From assembly GCF_031880315.1 (NCBI RefSeq), contig NZ_CP134771.1, positions 5,953,001 through 6,017,000 of the forward strand: a stretch of DNA of 64,000 nt, in the 5' to 3' direction. The translations under genes and the position numbers were made by a program. This document shows, piece after piece, positions 1 through 8,118 of this stretch (the first letter of the stretch is position 1; each line of letters begins with the position of its first letter). The notes under the pieces were generated by a model. That model was not told the origin of the DNA and did not search any database. It saw nothing but the letters and a program-made list of their open reading frames with translations. The DNA is from Pseudomonas baltica (GTDB lineage Bacteria; Pseudomonadota; Gammaproteobacteria; Pseudomonadales; Pseudomonadaceae).

Positions 1-393
1 CGCGTCATTCAACGCCGCCAGTTCTGCCAGAGGGGACCGCATGGCGATATCCTTGCAACCATCGTTCAACGTCTGCGAGGCCTGCTGGAACATCTTCAGC
101 CCCGACTGGGTGAGTCGCAAGTACACCAGTCGGCGGTCGTGGCCGACTTTCTCGCGACGCAGCAGTGATCGGCGTTCCAACTGGTCCAGTATCCGAGTAA
201 CACCTGACGTGGAGATATTCAGCGCGTGGGAGCAGTGACTGGGGGTCACGGTCTTGCGCGAGACGATCAACTCCAAGGTCTGAAATTGCACGACGCTCAG
301 CTCCCATTGCAACAACTGCGAGGCAATGCGGCAATGGAGAATATTGCTGGCCTTTTCCAGCAGCTGGAAAGCTTCAAGATGATGAGTGTTCAT
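1..393 (-). CDS. MarR family transcriptional regulator (C-terminus off the left edge)
   Basis: The reading frame starts at the ATG at 393 and is still open at the window edge, giving 131 codons. It begins MNTHHLEAFQLLEKASNIL and continues into a winged helix: a recognition-helix region around residues 55-75 (STSGVTRILDQLERRSLLRR) and a wing with the DRR(L/V)VYLRLT pattern around residues 82-92, both typical of MarR proteins of about 140-160 residues. MarR proteins are dimeric DNA-binding repressors that usually respond to small aromatic or oxidant ligands. The ligand and target genes cannot be told from here, because the gene's downstream neighbours lie outside the window. Only the last 10-30 residues should be missing. 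Confidence 0.9.
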   Translation of the reverse strand, partial: MNTHHLEAFQLLEKASNILHCRIASQLLQWELSVVQFQTLELIVSRKTVTPSHCSHALNISTSGVTRILDQLERRSLLRREKVGHDRRLVYLRLTQSGLKMFQQASQTLNDGCKDIAMRSPLAELAALNDA

Positions 394-1014
394 TGCGCCG
401 CCTGGAATCAGGAAAAAGGTTACGCCGTCGAGACTGAAGTCACTGTCATGAGCGTGCGAGATATGATCCGGATTGTCCCTTGAACAAGGGCAGCGATCAT
501 CACCCTTTTATGCAATGGTGAGTTTCGCGCAGAAGGTTGAGTTTTGCGGGGAGTTGGGATAGGTCGTTGTGGGTTCCAGCAGATACACCCTTTGGGCGAT
601 GGGTGTGTTTGCACTTTAGCGCTTTTGCCCTGTCGCTTGTTTAAAAGAATTTATAACTAGGGTTATAGACTGAGGCGGCGCATCAGCGCGGGAGTTGACG
701 ACAGGTCGACTGCGCAGGCCAGCACCGAGCGCGCCATCAAGCGTGTCGCATATCCGAAGTAGGCGCTGCCATCGACACCGCTTTCGCGAGCAAGCTTTGC
801 TCCCACAGGTGCCAGCAGTCCCTGAGTCATACACCTGTGAAAGATTTGCTCCCACGGTGGGCACAGATCCCGAGTGGTACACCTGTGGGAGCAAGGCTTG
901 CCCGCGAAAAGGCCCGCCCAGACAACGTAGAGGGCAACGCTTATGCTTTTGCCGCAAGCCCTTCAAACAATCCGTTGCTAGGCGCCGTATTGTCAGAATG
1001 CTACATTCGCGCCC
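394..1014. other. Intergenic region with REP cluster
   Basis: This 621-base gap lies between the divergent MarR gene and the DUF2946 gene. The part nearest the MarR gene should hold that gene's promoter. The 781-920 stretch holds REP-type repeats, listed separately. I see no convincing coding frame; the open frames on both strands lack ribosome binding sites and family resemblance. Confidence 0.6.
781..920. repeat. REP/BIME-type repeat cluster
   Basis: Several copies of a Pseudomonas REP-like core occur in both orientations: GCGAGCAAGCTTTGCTCCCA near 787-806, TTTGCTCCCACGGTGGG near 845-861, and CCTGTGGGAGCAAGGC near 883-898 followed by TTGCCCGCGAAAAGGCC. The blocks are inverted relative to each other and can pair into stem-loops. 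Related cores recur near 15.2, 48.7, 50.9 and 61.2 kb. Confidence 0.75.
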
Positions 1015-1434
1015 ATGAATTCCTTGCGCGCCCACCGCCTGCCGCTTGTCTGGATGCTGTTTGCCTTCGTCCTGTTCAACGGCCTCGCCTGCAGCATCGG
1101 CCATGGGCTGATGATGGGGATGGACGCTGCGCCCGAGCAAAGCACGCCGCACGATGAGGCGGCGTCCACGGTCGATGCCCATGCCGGGATGCAAATGGAC
1201 ATGTCGATGCCGATGCAGCCCGCCATGGAGCCTGCCACAAGGAGTAGCCATGACAGCCTGAAATCCATGTTCGGGGCCTGTACCTTCGCCGGCATTCTGG
1301 CCATGGCCATGGTGGTCTTTGCTGCCCTGGGCTGGCTGATTCGCTTGCGGCAAACACCCGCCGCGCTTCATGAGCGTTGGCCGGTGTCGTCCTTCCGGTT
1401 GTTCTTTCCCGCCCTCAACCCCCGCGCGCCTTAG
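1015..1434 (+). CDS. DUF2946-like Met/His-rich membrane protein
   Basis: A 139-residue protein with an N-terminal hydrophobic segment at about residues 9-28 and a second at about 86-109. The loop between them is rich in Met and His, with HGLMMGMD, HAGMQMDMSMPM and similar runs. This matches small DUF2946-type proteins found beside copper transport and PepSY genes. By family knowledge it may bind or handle copper at the cytoplasmic membrane; the sequence supports a metal-binding loop, not a proven function. It lies about 100 bases before the PepSY gene on the same strand, whose own periplasmic loop is also Met/His-rich, so the two probably act together. The start is the ATG at 1015; no strong ribosome binding site is visible. 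Confidence 0.75.
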   Translation: MNSLRAHRLPLVWMLFAFVLFNGLACSIGHGLMMGMDAAPEQSTPHDEAASTVDAHAGMQMDMSMPMQPAMEPATRSSHDSLKSMFGACTFAGILAMAMVVFAALGWLIRLRQTPAALHERWPVSSFRLFFPALNPRAP

Positions 1435-1538
1435 CCCCCCTCGCGCTGTCAATGCGCGGGTACATGCTTGATAAACCAATGGTGTCTGGCTGGCAGTGCG
1501 CTGCCGTGCCGGCTGTTTTTTATGCTGGATGGGTGCTT

Positions 1539-2921
1539 ATGTCTGCTCAAATCTCTTCCCCTGCGCCGGGGGCCGTCGTGGCCTTGCTCAAGCGGCTGCA
1601 TTTTTACGTCGGCCTGTTTGTCGGGCCTTTTCTGTTGGTCGCGGCGTTGAGCGGGGTGCTGTATGCCCTGACACCGCAGATCGAAGAACATCTTTATGCC
1701 GATGCGCTGCACAGCGGCAGTCGCGGGCCGAACCTGACGCTGGCCGAGCAGGTCGCCATCGCGCAGGCGCAGATCGGTAATGCCCGTTTGACGGTGGCTG
1801 CAGTGCGCCCGGCGCCAAAGGCGGGGGATACCACGCGGGTGATGTTCAGCGCGCCGACATTAGGTGAATCCGAAAATCGCGCGGTGTTTATCGATCCGGT
1901 CAGCGGCGCGGTGCGCGGTGACATGACTGTCTATGGCACCAGCGGTGTGTTGCCGCTGCGCACCTGGATCGATCAGTTTCACCGCGGTTTGCTGCTGGGT
2001 GATGTTGGCCGCTTGTACAGCGAGTTGGCGGCGTCGTGGCTGTGGGTGGCGGTGCTGGGTGGGCTGATGTTGTGGGCGGTCAACCGCGCGCGAGCCAGGC
2101 CCGGCGCGCGTAGCCTGCGTGGCTGGCATGCCAGCGCCGGGCTGTGGCTGGCGCTGGGACTGCTGTTTTTCTCGGCCACGGGGCTGACCTGGTCGCAGTA
2201 CGCAGGCGATAACATTGGTGTGCTGCGGGCCTGGTATGGCTGGTCGACGCCCAGTGTGGCGACGTCGCTGGGCCACGCCTCGAGCATGCCCGCGAGCATG
2301 AAAATGCCCATGGACGAGCACGCCGAACATCATATGCACATGGCCGCCCATGGCGCGCCGGGTGCCTTGGATGCGGCATTGTTCGACAGCGTGCTGAGCA
2401 GTGCCCGCAGCGCCGGGATCGATGCGGCCAAGGTGGAGATCCGCCCGGCCAAGAGCGCCGATACAGCCTGGGTGGTGAACGAGATCGATCGGCGCTGGCC
2501 GACCCATGTGGACGCCGTAGCGGTCGATCCGCAGAGCTTGAAGGTGATCGATCAGGTGCGCTTCGAGCAATATTCGCTGCCAGCCAAGCTCACTCGTTGG
2601 GGCATCGATGCGCATATGGGTGCCTTGTTCGGCCTGGCCAATCAGCTGTTGCTGGTGGCGTTTGCGAGTGGCTTGGCGGTGATGGTGGTGCTCGGTTACC
2701 TGATGTGGTGGCGACGCCGTCCGACCCTTGCGCCGCAGTTGACGCTCTTTGACGCCTGGCGGCAGTTGGCGCCCGCGGCGCGGCTGGGGGTAATCGCCGT
2801 GGCGCTGGCGTTAGGCATTTGTCTGCCCGTGCTGGGCGTCAGCCTGGTGTGCTTCGTGCTGGCGGATGTGTGGTTGAGTGTGCGCGCATCACCCAACGTA
2901 TTGTCGCAAGCGCAGGCCTGA
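1539..2921 (+). CDS. PepSY-associated transmembrane (PepSY_TM) protein
   Basis: A 460-residue membrane protein starting MSAQISSPAPGAVVALLKRL. The first hydrophobic segment (HFYVGLFVGPFLLVAALSG) carries the early HxxxGL pattern of PepSY_TM proteins. Further membrane segments lie near residues 165-185, 200-225, 365-395 and 415-445. A periplasmic loop near residues 248-275 has clustered Met and His (MPASMKMPMDEHAEHHMHM), suggesting metal binding. PepSY_TM proteins are commonly linked to iron or copper reduction and uptake; here the DUF2946 neighbour points to copper. The frame is open from 1377, but I chose 1539 because the upstream extension is unlike the family and a GGATGG lies just before this ATG. 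Confidence 0.85.
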   Translation: MSAQISSPAPGAVVALLKRLHFYVGLFVGPFLLVAALSGVLYALTPQIEEHLYADALHSGSRGPNLTLAEQVAIAQAQIGNARLTVAAVRPAPKAGDTTRVMFSAPTLGESENRAVFIDPVSGAVRGDMTVYGTSGVLPLRTWIDQFHRGLLLGDVGRLYSELAASWLWVAVLGGLMLWAVNRARARPGARSLRGWHASAGLWLALGLLFFSATGLTWSQYAGDNIGVLRAWYGWSTPSVATSLGHASSMPASMKMPMDEHAEHHMHMAAHGAPGALDAALFDSVLSSARSAGIDAAKVEIRPAKSADTAWVVNEIDRRWPTHVDAVAVDPQSLKVIDQVRFEQYSLPAKLTRWGIDAHMGALFGLANQLLLVAFASGLAVMVVLGYLMWWRRRPTLAPQLTLFDAWRQLAPAARLGVIAVALALGICLPVLGVSLVCFVLADVWLSVRASPNVLSQAQA

Positions 2922-2945
2922 ACGGTGGCCGGATCGGAGAAAGTC

Positions 2946-3458
2946 ATGCAAAGGTTGACGTCACGACTGGTGTTGCGCCCGCCCACTGAGGATGACCTGC
3001 AGCTGCTGTTCGCGATCTATGGCGATCCGGCCACTAATACCTTCAATCCCGCCGGGCCGCTGACGGACATCGAGCAGGCGCGAGCATTGTTGATCAGGTG
3101 GCTGAAGCACTGGGACGAGAAAGGCTACGGCCAGTGGGCCATCGCCCTTCGGGTCGAGCCCCAGCGGGTGATCGGCTTTGGCGGTATTGATGCGCGAGAT
3201 TATCTGCTAGTCGAGCGCTTGAACCTGGGCTACCGTTTTGCGCTTGAGGCTTGGGGTCAAGGCTATGCAACGGAGTTGAGCCAGGCGGCGCTCGATTTCG
3301 CGTTCGTCGAGCTGCGAGTGCCGCGGATCTACGCGGTGGTAAGACCGGCACATCTGGCGTCCGTGCGGGTGCTGGAAAAGATCGGTATGCACCGCGACGG
3401 TGAGCTTGACGACGTGCCAGGGCAGGCGCCGAGTCTGGTGTTGAGGATGGAGGGATGA
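2946..3458 (+). CDS. GNAT family N-acetyltransferase (RimJ/RimL type)
   Basis: A 170-residue protein starting MQRLTSRLVLRPPTEDDLQ, the LxLRxxxxxD opening of the RimJ/RimL-like (Acetyltransf_3) subfamily. The acetyl-CoA binding region is seen as LGYRFALEAWGQGYATE at about residues 90-106, followed by the SVRVLEKIGMHRDGEL segment near the C-terminus. Such enzymes acetylate amino groups of proteins, antibiotics or metabolites; the substrate cannot be assigned. A GGAGAAA ribosome binding site precedes the ATG at 2946, favouring it over the in-frame GTG at 2925. It lies 24 bases after the PepSY gene and may be co-transcribed. Confidence 0.88.
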   Translation: MQRLTSRLVLRPPTEDDLQLLFAIYGDPATNTFNPAGPLTDIEQARALLIRWLKHWDEKGYGQWAIALRVEPQRVIGFGGIDARDYLLVERLNLGYRFALEAWGQGYATELSQAALDFAFVELRVPRIYAVVRPAHLASVRVLEKIGMHRDGELDDVPGQAPSLVLRMEG

Positions 3459-3461
3459 GTG

Positions 3462-3680
3462 TCATGCACCCACGGCTTGCGGCAGCGGCACGATGAGCAT
3501 GGTCATCAGGTCTTCCCAGGGCCGCTGACCCTTGCCCGCGCGGGAGCAGGCGGGGGAATGAATGAAGTCGGTGTTGGAGAGCCGGCTCGGCTGTCGTGCG
3601 GCGCACTGGGAACAGGTGATTTCTTCATTGAACATGGTCCAGGCGGCTTGCCAATCTTGCAGATCCTTGTGGGCGTACAT
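3462..3680 (-). CDS. Small hypothetical protein, 72 residues
   Basis: A short protein starting MYAHKDLQDWQAAWTMFNEE with two Cys close together (TCSQCAARQ) and a third further on. An AAAGGA ribosome binding site lies eight bases before the ATG at 3680, which makes translation likely. There is no membrane segment or signal peptide. It converges with the GNAT gene, three bases away. I do not recognise the family; it looks like a small cytoplasmic protein of unknown function. Confidence 0.6.
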   Translation of the reverse strand: MYAHKDLQDWQAAWTMFNEEITCSQCAARQPSRLSNTDFIHSPACSRAGKGQRPWEDLMTMLIVPLPQAVGA

Positions 3681-3811
3681 CGTGTGGCGTCCTTTGTTTG
3701 TTGTTGTTCCATTAGCCTAGCACTGGCGATTCCATCTGCAAGGATGGCTCGTGTCAGGTAGGCTTGCGTTCTCTCTTGCATCTTGATCAGGCACCGGACG
3801 CTAAGTTTCCT

Positions 3812-4975
3812 ATGAATCACTCGCTCAACCCCCGCATTTACGTGTTGACCTTCACCTCGTTCGTCATGCTCTCATCGGAGTTCATCGTCGCCGGCCTGTT
3901 GCCGCAAATTGCCGCCAGTCTGCAGATCACCGTCGGCAGTGCCGGCGCGCTGGTCACGGCGTTCGCTTTGGGCATGGGCATCAGCGCGCCGCTAATCGCC
4001 GCTTTCACCCATAAAGTCAGCATGCGTGCCTTGTTGATCTGGGCCTGCGTGGCGCTGTTTCTGGGTAACTCCGTTTGCGCGATGACCGACAATTTCCCCA
4101 TCCTGCTGGCCGGTCGCGCGCTCGGCGGTGTCGGCGTGGCGATCTTCTGGACCAACGCCACCGTGGCCGCCGCGGCGTTGTCCACGGCCAATACCCAGAG
4201 CCTGGCGATTTCCCGGGTGTTGATCGGCATTTCGATCGCTTCGGTGGTCGGGGTGCCGCTGGGCAAGTGGGTGAGTGACGCCTGGACCTGGGAGCACGCC
4301 ATGGGCCTGATGGCGGGCTTGAGCGCCTTGGCGTTGGTGCTGGTGATCGGCTGGGTGCGCCCGCCCGAGGGTGAGCGCACGCAGGCGCAAGAGAACTTGC
4401 TCGGGCGCCTCAGCGTGATCTGGAAAAGGGACATCGCCTTGGCATTGCTGAGTTATCTGCTGATGTTCGCCGGCATCATGACCGTCTTCAGTTTCCTCGC
4501 CACGCTGCTGACCCGTCACACCGGCTTTCCTGCTGCGCAGGTGACGTTGGTGCTGGCGCTGTATGGCGTGGCGGATATCGTCGGCAATCTGCTGCTGGCC
4601 AAACGTGTGCCCAATCCGCTCGATGGGATGTTCAAGCGGGTGTTGTTGACCCTGGCCGTGGCCGTTATCGGCGTCTCGGTGTTTGGCGCGAGCCTGTGGC
4701 TGGTGCCGTTGTTCGTGGCGGCGGCGGGGTTTTGCCATGCCGGGGCGAGCATGATGAACGGCATGGACGTGATCCGCCGGGCGGGGGCCGATGCCAAGAT
4801 CGTCAATTCGGTGAACGTGGCGGCGATCAACGTCGGTATCATGCTCGGTGCGATGTGTGGCGGCCTGGTGACCGACCATATCGGTATCCAGTATGTCGGC
4901 TACCTGGCGGGGGTGTTCGTGCTGCTGGCCTGGGCGATTCGCATGCAGCTGCAGCCGGTTCGAGCGGTCGAGTAA
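3812..4975 (+). CDS. MFS drug/sugar efflux transporter (DHA1 family)
   Basis: A 387-residue protein with about twelve hydrophobic segments. The opening LTFTSFVMLSSEFIVAGLLP and the segment LAGRALGGVGVAIFWTNATV resemble the AraJ/YdhP/chloramphenicol-efflux branch of DHA1 transporters, which export small molecules using the proton gradient. Length fits the family (380-400). The frame is open from 3764, but the ATG at 3812 begins the recognisable protein (MNHSLNPRIYVLTF). No neighbouring regulator indicates the substrate. The gene downstream on the same strand encodes a cupin. Confidence 0.88.
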   Translation: MNHSLNPRIYVLTFTSFVMLSSEFIVAGLLPQIAASLQITVGSAGALVTAFALGMGISAPLIAAFTHKVSMRALLIWACVALFLGNSVCAMTDNFPILLAGRALGGVGVAIFWTNATVAAAALSTANTQSLAISRVLIGISIASVVGVPLGKWVSDAWTWEHAMGLMAGLSALALVLVIGWVRPPEGERTQAQENLLGRLSVIWKRDIALALLSYLLMFAGIMTVFSFLATLLTRHTGFPAAQVTLVLALYGVADIVGNLLLAKRVPNPLDGMFKRVLLTLAVAVIGVSVFGASLWLVPLFVAAAGFCHAGASMMNGMDVIRRAGADAKIVNSVNVAAINVGIMLGAMCGGLVTDHIGIQYVGYLAGVFVLLAWAIRMQLQPVRAVE

Positions 4976-5011
4976 TCGGCCCGTCATTTACCTTGAAGCA
5001 GGTAATCTTCT

Positions 5012-5323
5012 GTGAAGATCATTCGTAGCAAAGACTTCACCGGCGAGCGGCCTTGGGCGGCGCTGGATATCGCCAACATGAACGGCATCACCACGCGTTT
5101 GCACTGGACCGACCAGCCGTACAAATGGCATGTCAACGATGGACAAGAGGTGTTTGTAGTGCTCGACGGGCAGGTGGAAATGCGCTTCATGGAACAGGGA
5201 GTCGAGCGGTCGACACTGCTGCAAGTTGGCGACATTTTTTACGCCGCGGTCGGTACCGCGCACGTCGCCCATCCGCTCGGTCCGGCGAGGGTGTTGGTGG
5301 TGGAAAGCGAGGGGAGTGTCTGA
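5012..5323 (+). CDS. Cupin domain protein
   Basis: A 103-residue single-domain cupin. The two cupin motifs are visible: WHVNDGQEVFVVLDGQVEMRF at about residues 38-58, and a second around VGDIFYAAVGTAHVAHPLGP at residues 72-91, ending in VLVVESEGSV. Single-domain cupins are small beta-barrel proteins that bind metals or small ligands and act as isomerases, dioxygenases or sensors. The first motif has only one His (H39) and lacks the usual HxH pair, so catalytic metal binding is uncertain. The likely start is the GTG at 5012, the only start codon that gives the complete barrel. It follows the MFS gene by 36 bases. Confidence 0.8.
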   Translation: MKIIRSKDFTGERPWAALDIANMNGITTRLHWTDQPYKWHVNDGQEVFVVLDGQVEMRFMEQGVERSTLLQVGDIFYAAVGTAHVAHPLGPARVLVVESEGSV

Positions 5324-5744
5324 GCGGCTTGTTTCGAGCGTAGAGGCTGAATCGTCAGGGTTGCTGGTGCAATTGTTCCACCGTCCGATAGACGTATTGC
5401 TGGGATGGTTTGTCGCTGGCTAGGGGATCAGGGTGGTCCTGCTTTCGAGCCGGCCTTGGGGTTGCGGCCCCCGCCATTGGCCCTTCGCTTTGGCTCAGGG
5501 TGCCCGCGCTTCGACGCACTGGCGAGGGGCACGCCCCGATGGGCCCTCTCTTCAGGTGCCGGAACGCGGGTACCCTGAGCCTAGGCGAAGAGCCAATGGG
5601 GAGGGCGAGCCGCATAGGCCCGCAGCAAAGGACCACTCCACAGTTCCCACGCAGCGCCCCTGGCCACACACTTGTCGCAGGTAGCCACTGCACTGCCATG
5701 CGCGGTCTATGCTGTGCACAACCTGTTTCACTCAGGGCTAGAAC
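5324..5744. other. Intergenic region dominated by a long inverted repeat
   Basis: A 421-base non-coding gap between the cupin and the aldo/keto reductase. Its centre is a long inverted repeat at 5474-5599, listed separately. The last 100 bases should carry the promoter of the reductase gene. I see no supported coding frame. Confidence 0.6.
5474..5599. repeat. Long imperfect inverted repeat, 35-bp arms
   Basis: The left arm 5474-5508 and the right arm 5565-5599 are reverse complements at 31 of 35 positions, starting CCATTGG at the outer ends and ending CCCGCG at the inner ends. The 56-base loop contains GGGGCACGCCCC. It does not match the REP core seen elsewhere in the window. It can fold as one large cruciform or RNA hairpin. 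Function unknown. Confidence 0.8.
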
Positions 5745-6680
5745 ATGCGCCGCAGCGATCATTCAGTAGCCTTCACCCGCCGAGCCTTGATCAAACTGGC
5801 CGGTGTCATGCTCGCGGGCTCGGCGTTGGCAAACCCCTCTACTTCTTCAGGAGCCCGCCGCATGCTCACCCGTCCCCTTCCCGCCACCCAGGAGCCGCTG
5901 CCGGTGATCGGCCTGGGCACCTATCGCGGTTTCGACGTTGCGCCCGCGGATGGCAACTACCGCAACCTGCCGGCGGTGCTGGACGCGCTGTTCGACAATA
6001 GCGGCTCGGTGATCGACAGTTCGCCCATGTATGGCCGAGCCGAGCAGACCACCGGTGAATTGCTGACGGCGCGCAGCGTGCGGGCATCGCCATTCCTGGC
6101 CACCAAGGTCTGGACCCGGGGTCGTGCTGAAGGGATAGCGCAGATGGAAAGGTCGTTCCAACTGCTACAGACCGAGCGAATCGACCTGATGCAGATCCAC
6201 AACCTGCTGGATTGGCAAAGCCATCTGCCCACCTTGCGCGAATGGAAACGGCAGGGCCGCATCCGCTACATCGGCATCAGCCATTACACTGCGTCGGCCT
6301 ATACCGAGGTCGAGTCGCTGTTAAGGTCCGAACCGCTGGATTTTTTACAGATCAACTATGCGCTGGACGATCGCGCCGTGGAAAATCGCCTGCTGCCACT
6401 TTGTCAGGAGCGCGGCGTCGCGGTGATCTGCAACCGGCCGTTTGGCGGCGGAGGGCTGCTTGCGCGGTTGCGCTCCGTGCCGTTACCGGGATGGGCGCAG
6501 GAGGTGCAGGTCAGTAGCTGGTCACAGTTGGCGTTGAAATTTCTGGTGTCCCATCCAGCGGTGACGTGTGTGATTCCGGGCACCGGTAACCCGCGTTATA
6601 TGGCGGAGAATGCCGGCGCTGGGTTTGGGCCATTACTGGATGAGGCTCAGCGCAGGGCGTTGGTTGGGGTGGTGGGGTAG
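5745..6680 (+). CDS. Aldo/keto reductase with Tat-type signal peptide
   Basis: A 311-residue protein. The N-terminus has a twin-arginine signal, TRRALIK at residues 11-17, followed by a hydrophobic stretch to about residue 30, so export in folded form to the periplasm is predicted. The mature part is an AKR TIM barrel; the catalytic tetrad is present as D91 and Y96 (IDSSPMYG), K121 (ATKVW) and H152 (QIHN). The family reduces carbonyl groups using NAD(P)H, or related cofactors in exported members. The start is the ATG at 5745, needed for the signal peptide. It stands alone between an inverted repeat and the fic gene. Confidence 0.85.
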   Translation: MRRSDHSVAFTRRALIKLAGVMLAGSALANPSTSSGARRMLTRPLPATQEPLPVIGLGTYRGFDVAPADGNYRNLPAVLDALFDNSGSVIDSSPMYGRAEQTTGELLTARSVRASPFLATKVWTRGRAEGIAQMERSFQLLQTERIDLMQIHNLLDWQSHLPTLREWKRQGRIRYIGISHYTASAYTEVESLLRSEPLDFLQINYALDDRAVENRLLPLCQERGVAVICNRPFGGGGLLARLRSVPLPGWAQEVQVSSWSQLALKFLVSHPAVTCVIPGTGNPRYMAENAGAGFGPLLDEAQRRALVGVVG

Positions 6681-6697
6681 GGAGCAACGGGCAGGTT

Positions 6698-6707
6698 GGC
6701 GCGATTC
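6698..6707 (+). promoter_or_regulatory. Single copy of the TGGCGCGATT element downstream of fic
   Basis: An exact copy of the 10-bp element that is clustered upstream of the fic gene lies here, 58 bases beyond the fic stop codon. It may be a second binding site of the same regulator, or a leftover of duplication. Confidence 0.4.
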
Positions 6708-6730
6708 GGAGCGCTGAATTCAATCATTAC

Positions 6731-6758
6731 AAAAAGCCCCCTTCACGACGGGGAGGGC
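6731..6758 (-). terminator. Rho-independent terminator of fic
   Basis: Read on the minus strand, a GC-rich stem (GCCCTCCCC paired with GGGGGC across GTCGTGAA) is followed by TTTTT. It lies a few bases after the fic stop codon. Confidence 0.6.
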
Positions 6759-6764
6759 ACCGCT

Positions 6765-8111
6765 TTACTCCTGTCTTTTTCTCCAAATCGCCAGCTCCGA
6801 AGGTCGTAACCGGTAGCGGGCGAGTACACCTTCGTGCAGCCGTCGCAACTCACCGATGATGACTGCCTCCACGTTATCCTGTTCCAGCACTGGGACTTGC
6901 TCCGCAACGCATTGGTGGATGATGCCTAATGGGTCGTGGTCCGGGCTCAGCACGATCTCGCGGATAGTACGCTTGATCAGGTCTCGCCAGGCAAGCCGAA
7001 CAGGGTCTGGTTCGGCGAGCTCCTGGCGGATGACCAGATACTCTTGTGCTGAGCGCTCGTAGGCCCATACGTAGAGATCGCGCAGCAATTCCACGCGGGT
7101 CAGCTCATATACGCCTAGGGTGGCGCGGCTGTATGCGATCTCGGGTACATCGAGAAACGTCAGCGGGCACAGGTTGGCGCGAAATAGTGGCAGGTTGGCC
7201 GCAAGCCGCGAGGTGCGTTTGTTGATGTCGGCGAAAGGCTGGAGGTAGGGCAGGTGGACCATCACGAAAAACGACTGCTCGAATGGGTCGGTAATCTGGT
7301 TGGCCTTGGCCAATAATTCATCCAGCAACTGATCGATTGGCTGTGGTGACGACAACGGACGGTAGACGCTTTTACCGATATCCACCGCATGTTGACGGAT
7401 ACGCCCTTCATCAGCGGAATTCGGCAGCAGGTTTTCCGCCAGGACGCTGTGCAAGTTCATTAGCGTATAGCGGTTGAATTCGGCCGTGTCGATGTTCTCG
7501 ACCAGCAGTTCTATTGCGGCCTTATGATTCAGGATCATCTGCGTTTCCAACAGCGGCTTGCCTCGCGCTGCCCTGCCATGCTCGATGAGTTCTACCGTGT
7601 CCAGTCGTGAATAAGTATTGCCTTCCAGATTGCTGGAAGCCCAAGACAGGTCGATCAGCAGCCGATTGAGTATCGCCCGGCTATAGGTTCCTGCGGGCGC
7701 CTCGGTGCGGGACGTGCGCCCGATGTTGTGCAGCTGCCGCCTTAACGGTTCAGACAGGTACCAAGTGCTGCCGGGGATGTAGGCGTCGAGAAATTCGCGC
7801 TGGTAACCCACGGGTTTGCGGGATTCTAGAGGCTGGTCGATGTAATCGAGGATGTCAGTACTATCCACAGAAAGCGGTATGGCCCTGGGAAAACTGTCGG
7901 TCTGTTCACTCAGGGTGCGAGGGCCGAGGACCATGTAACGGCGCGCACGGGCTTCGCCGTGTGTCGTGATCACGCCTTCATCCGCCATTTGGCTCAGCAG
8001 GCGCTGCGCGGTGCGCCGAGCCAGGTTTGGATGCTGCGCAAGCAACTCGGCCAACGTCAGGCCGGACGGGGCTTGCAGGATGGTTTTTTGCAATTCTTCG
8101 GCATTTGACAT
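6765..8111 (-). CDS. Fic-domain protein with N-terminal winged helix and altered catalytic motif
   Basis: A 448-residue protein. Residues 1-60 look like a winged helix (LAELLAQHPNLARRTAQRLL, then MADEGVITTHG). Near residue 165 lies SSNLEGN, matching the (S/T)xxxE(G/N) inhibitory-helix motif of Fic proteins, and the Fic core follows. The core motif reads LQPFADINKRTSR where the family has HPFx(D/E)GN(G/K)RxxR, so the catalytic His is Gln; Asp, Asn and both Arg are kept. Fic enzymes normally transfer AMP or another nucleotide part to target hydroxyls. Loss of His predicts a weak or absent transferase, or a regulatory role. Seven copies of a 10-bp element lie just before the start, which has no clear ribosome binding site. 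Confidence 0.88.
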   Translation of the reverse strand: MSNAEELQKTILQAPSGLTLAELLAQHPNLARRTAQRLLSQMADEGVITTHGEARARRYMVLGPRTLSEQTDSFPRAIPLSVDSTDILDYIDQPLESRKPVGYQREFLDAYIPGSTWYLSEPLRRQLHNIGRTSRTEAPAGTYSRAILNRLLIDLSWASSNLEGNTYSRLDTVELIEHGRAARGKPLLETQMILNHKAAIELLVENIDTAEFNRYTLMNLHSVLAENLLPNSADEGRIRQHAVDIGKSVYRPLSSPQPIDQLLDELLAKANQITDPFEQSFFVMVHLPYLQPFADINKRTSRLAANLPLFRANLCPLTFLDVPEIAYSRATLGVYELTRVELLRDLYVWAYERSAQEYLVIRQELAEPDPVRLAWRDLIKRTIREIVLSPDHDPLGIIHQCVAEQVPVLEQDNVEAVIIGELRRLHEGVLARYRLRPSELAIWRKRQE

Positions 8112-8118
8112 GGTCAGT

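Noticed and set aside
616..1479. 287-codon minus-strand frame over the REP cluster and DUF2946 gene
   Set aside because: It translates REP DNA and the antisense of a membrane protein; no ribosome binding site or family resemblance.
3992..4987. 331-codon His/Gln-rich minus-strand frame over the MFS gene
   Set aside because: A shadow of the transporter gene; the plus strand has the correct hydrophobic pattern.
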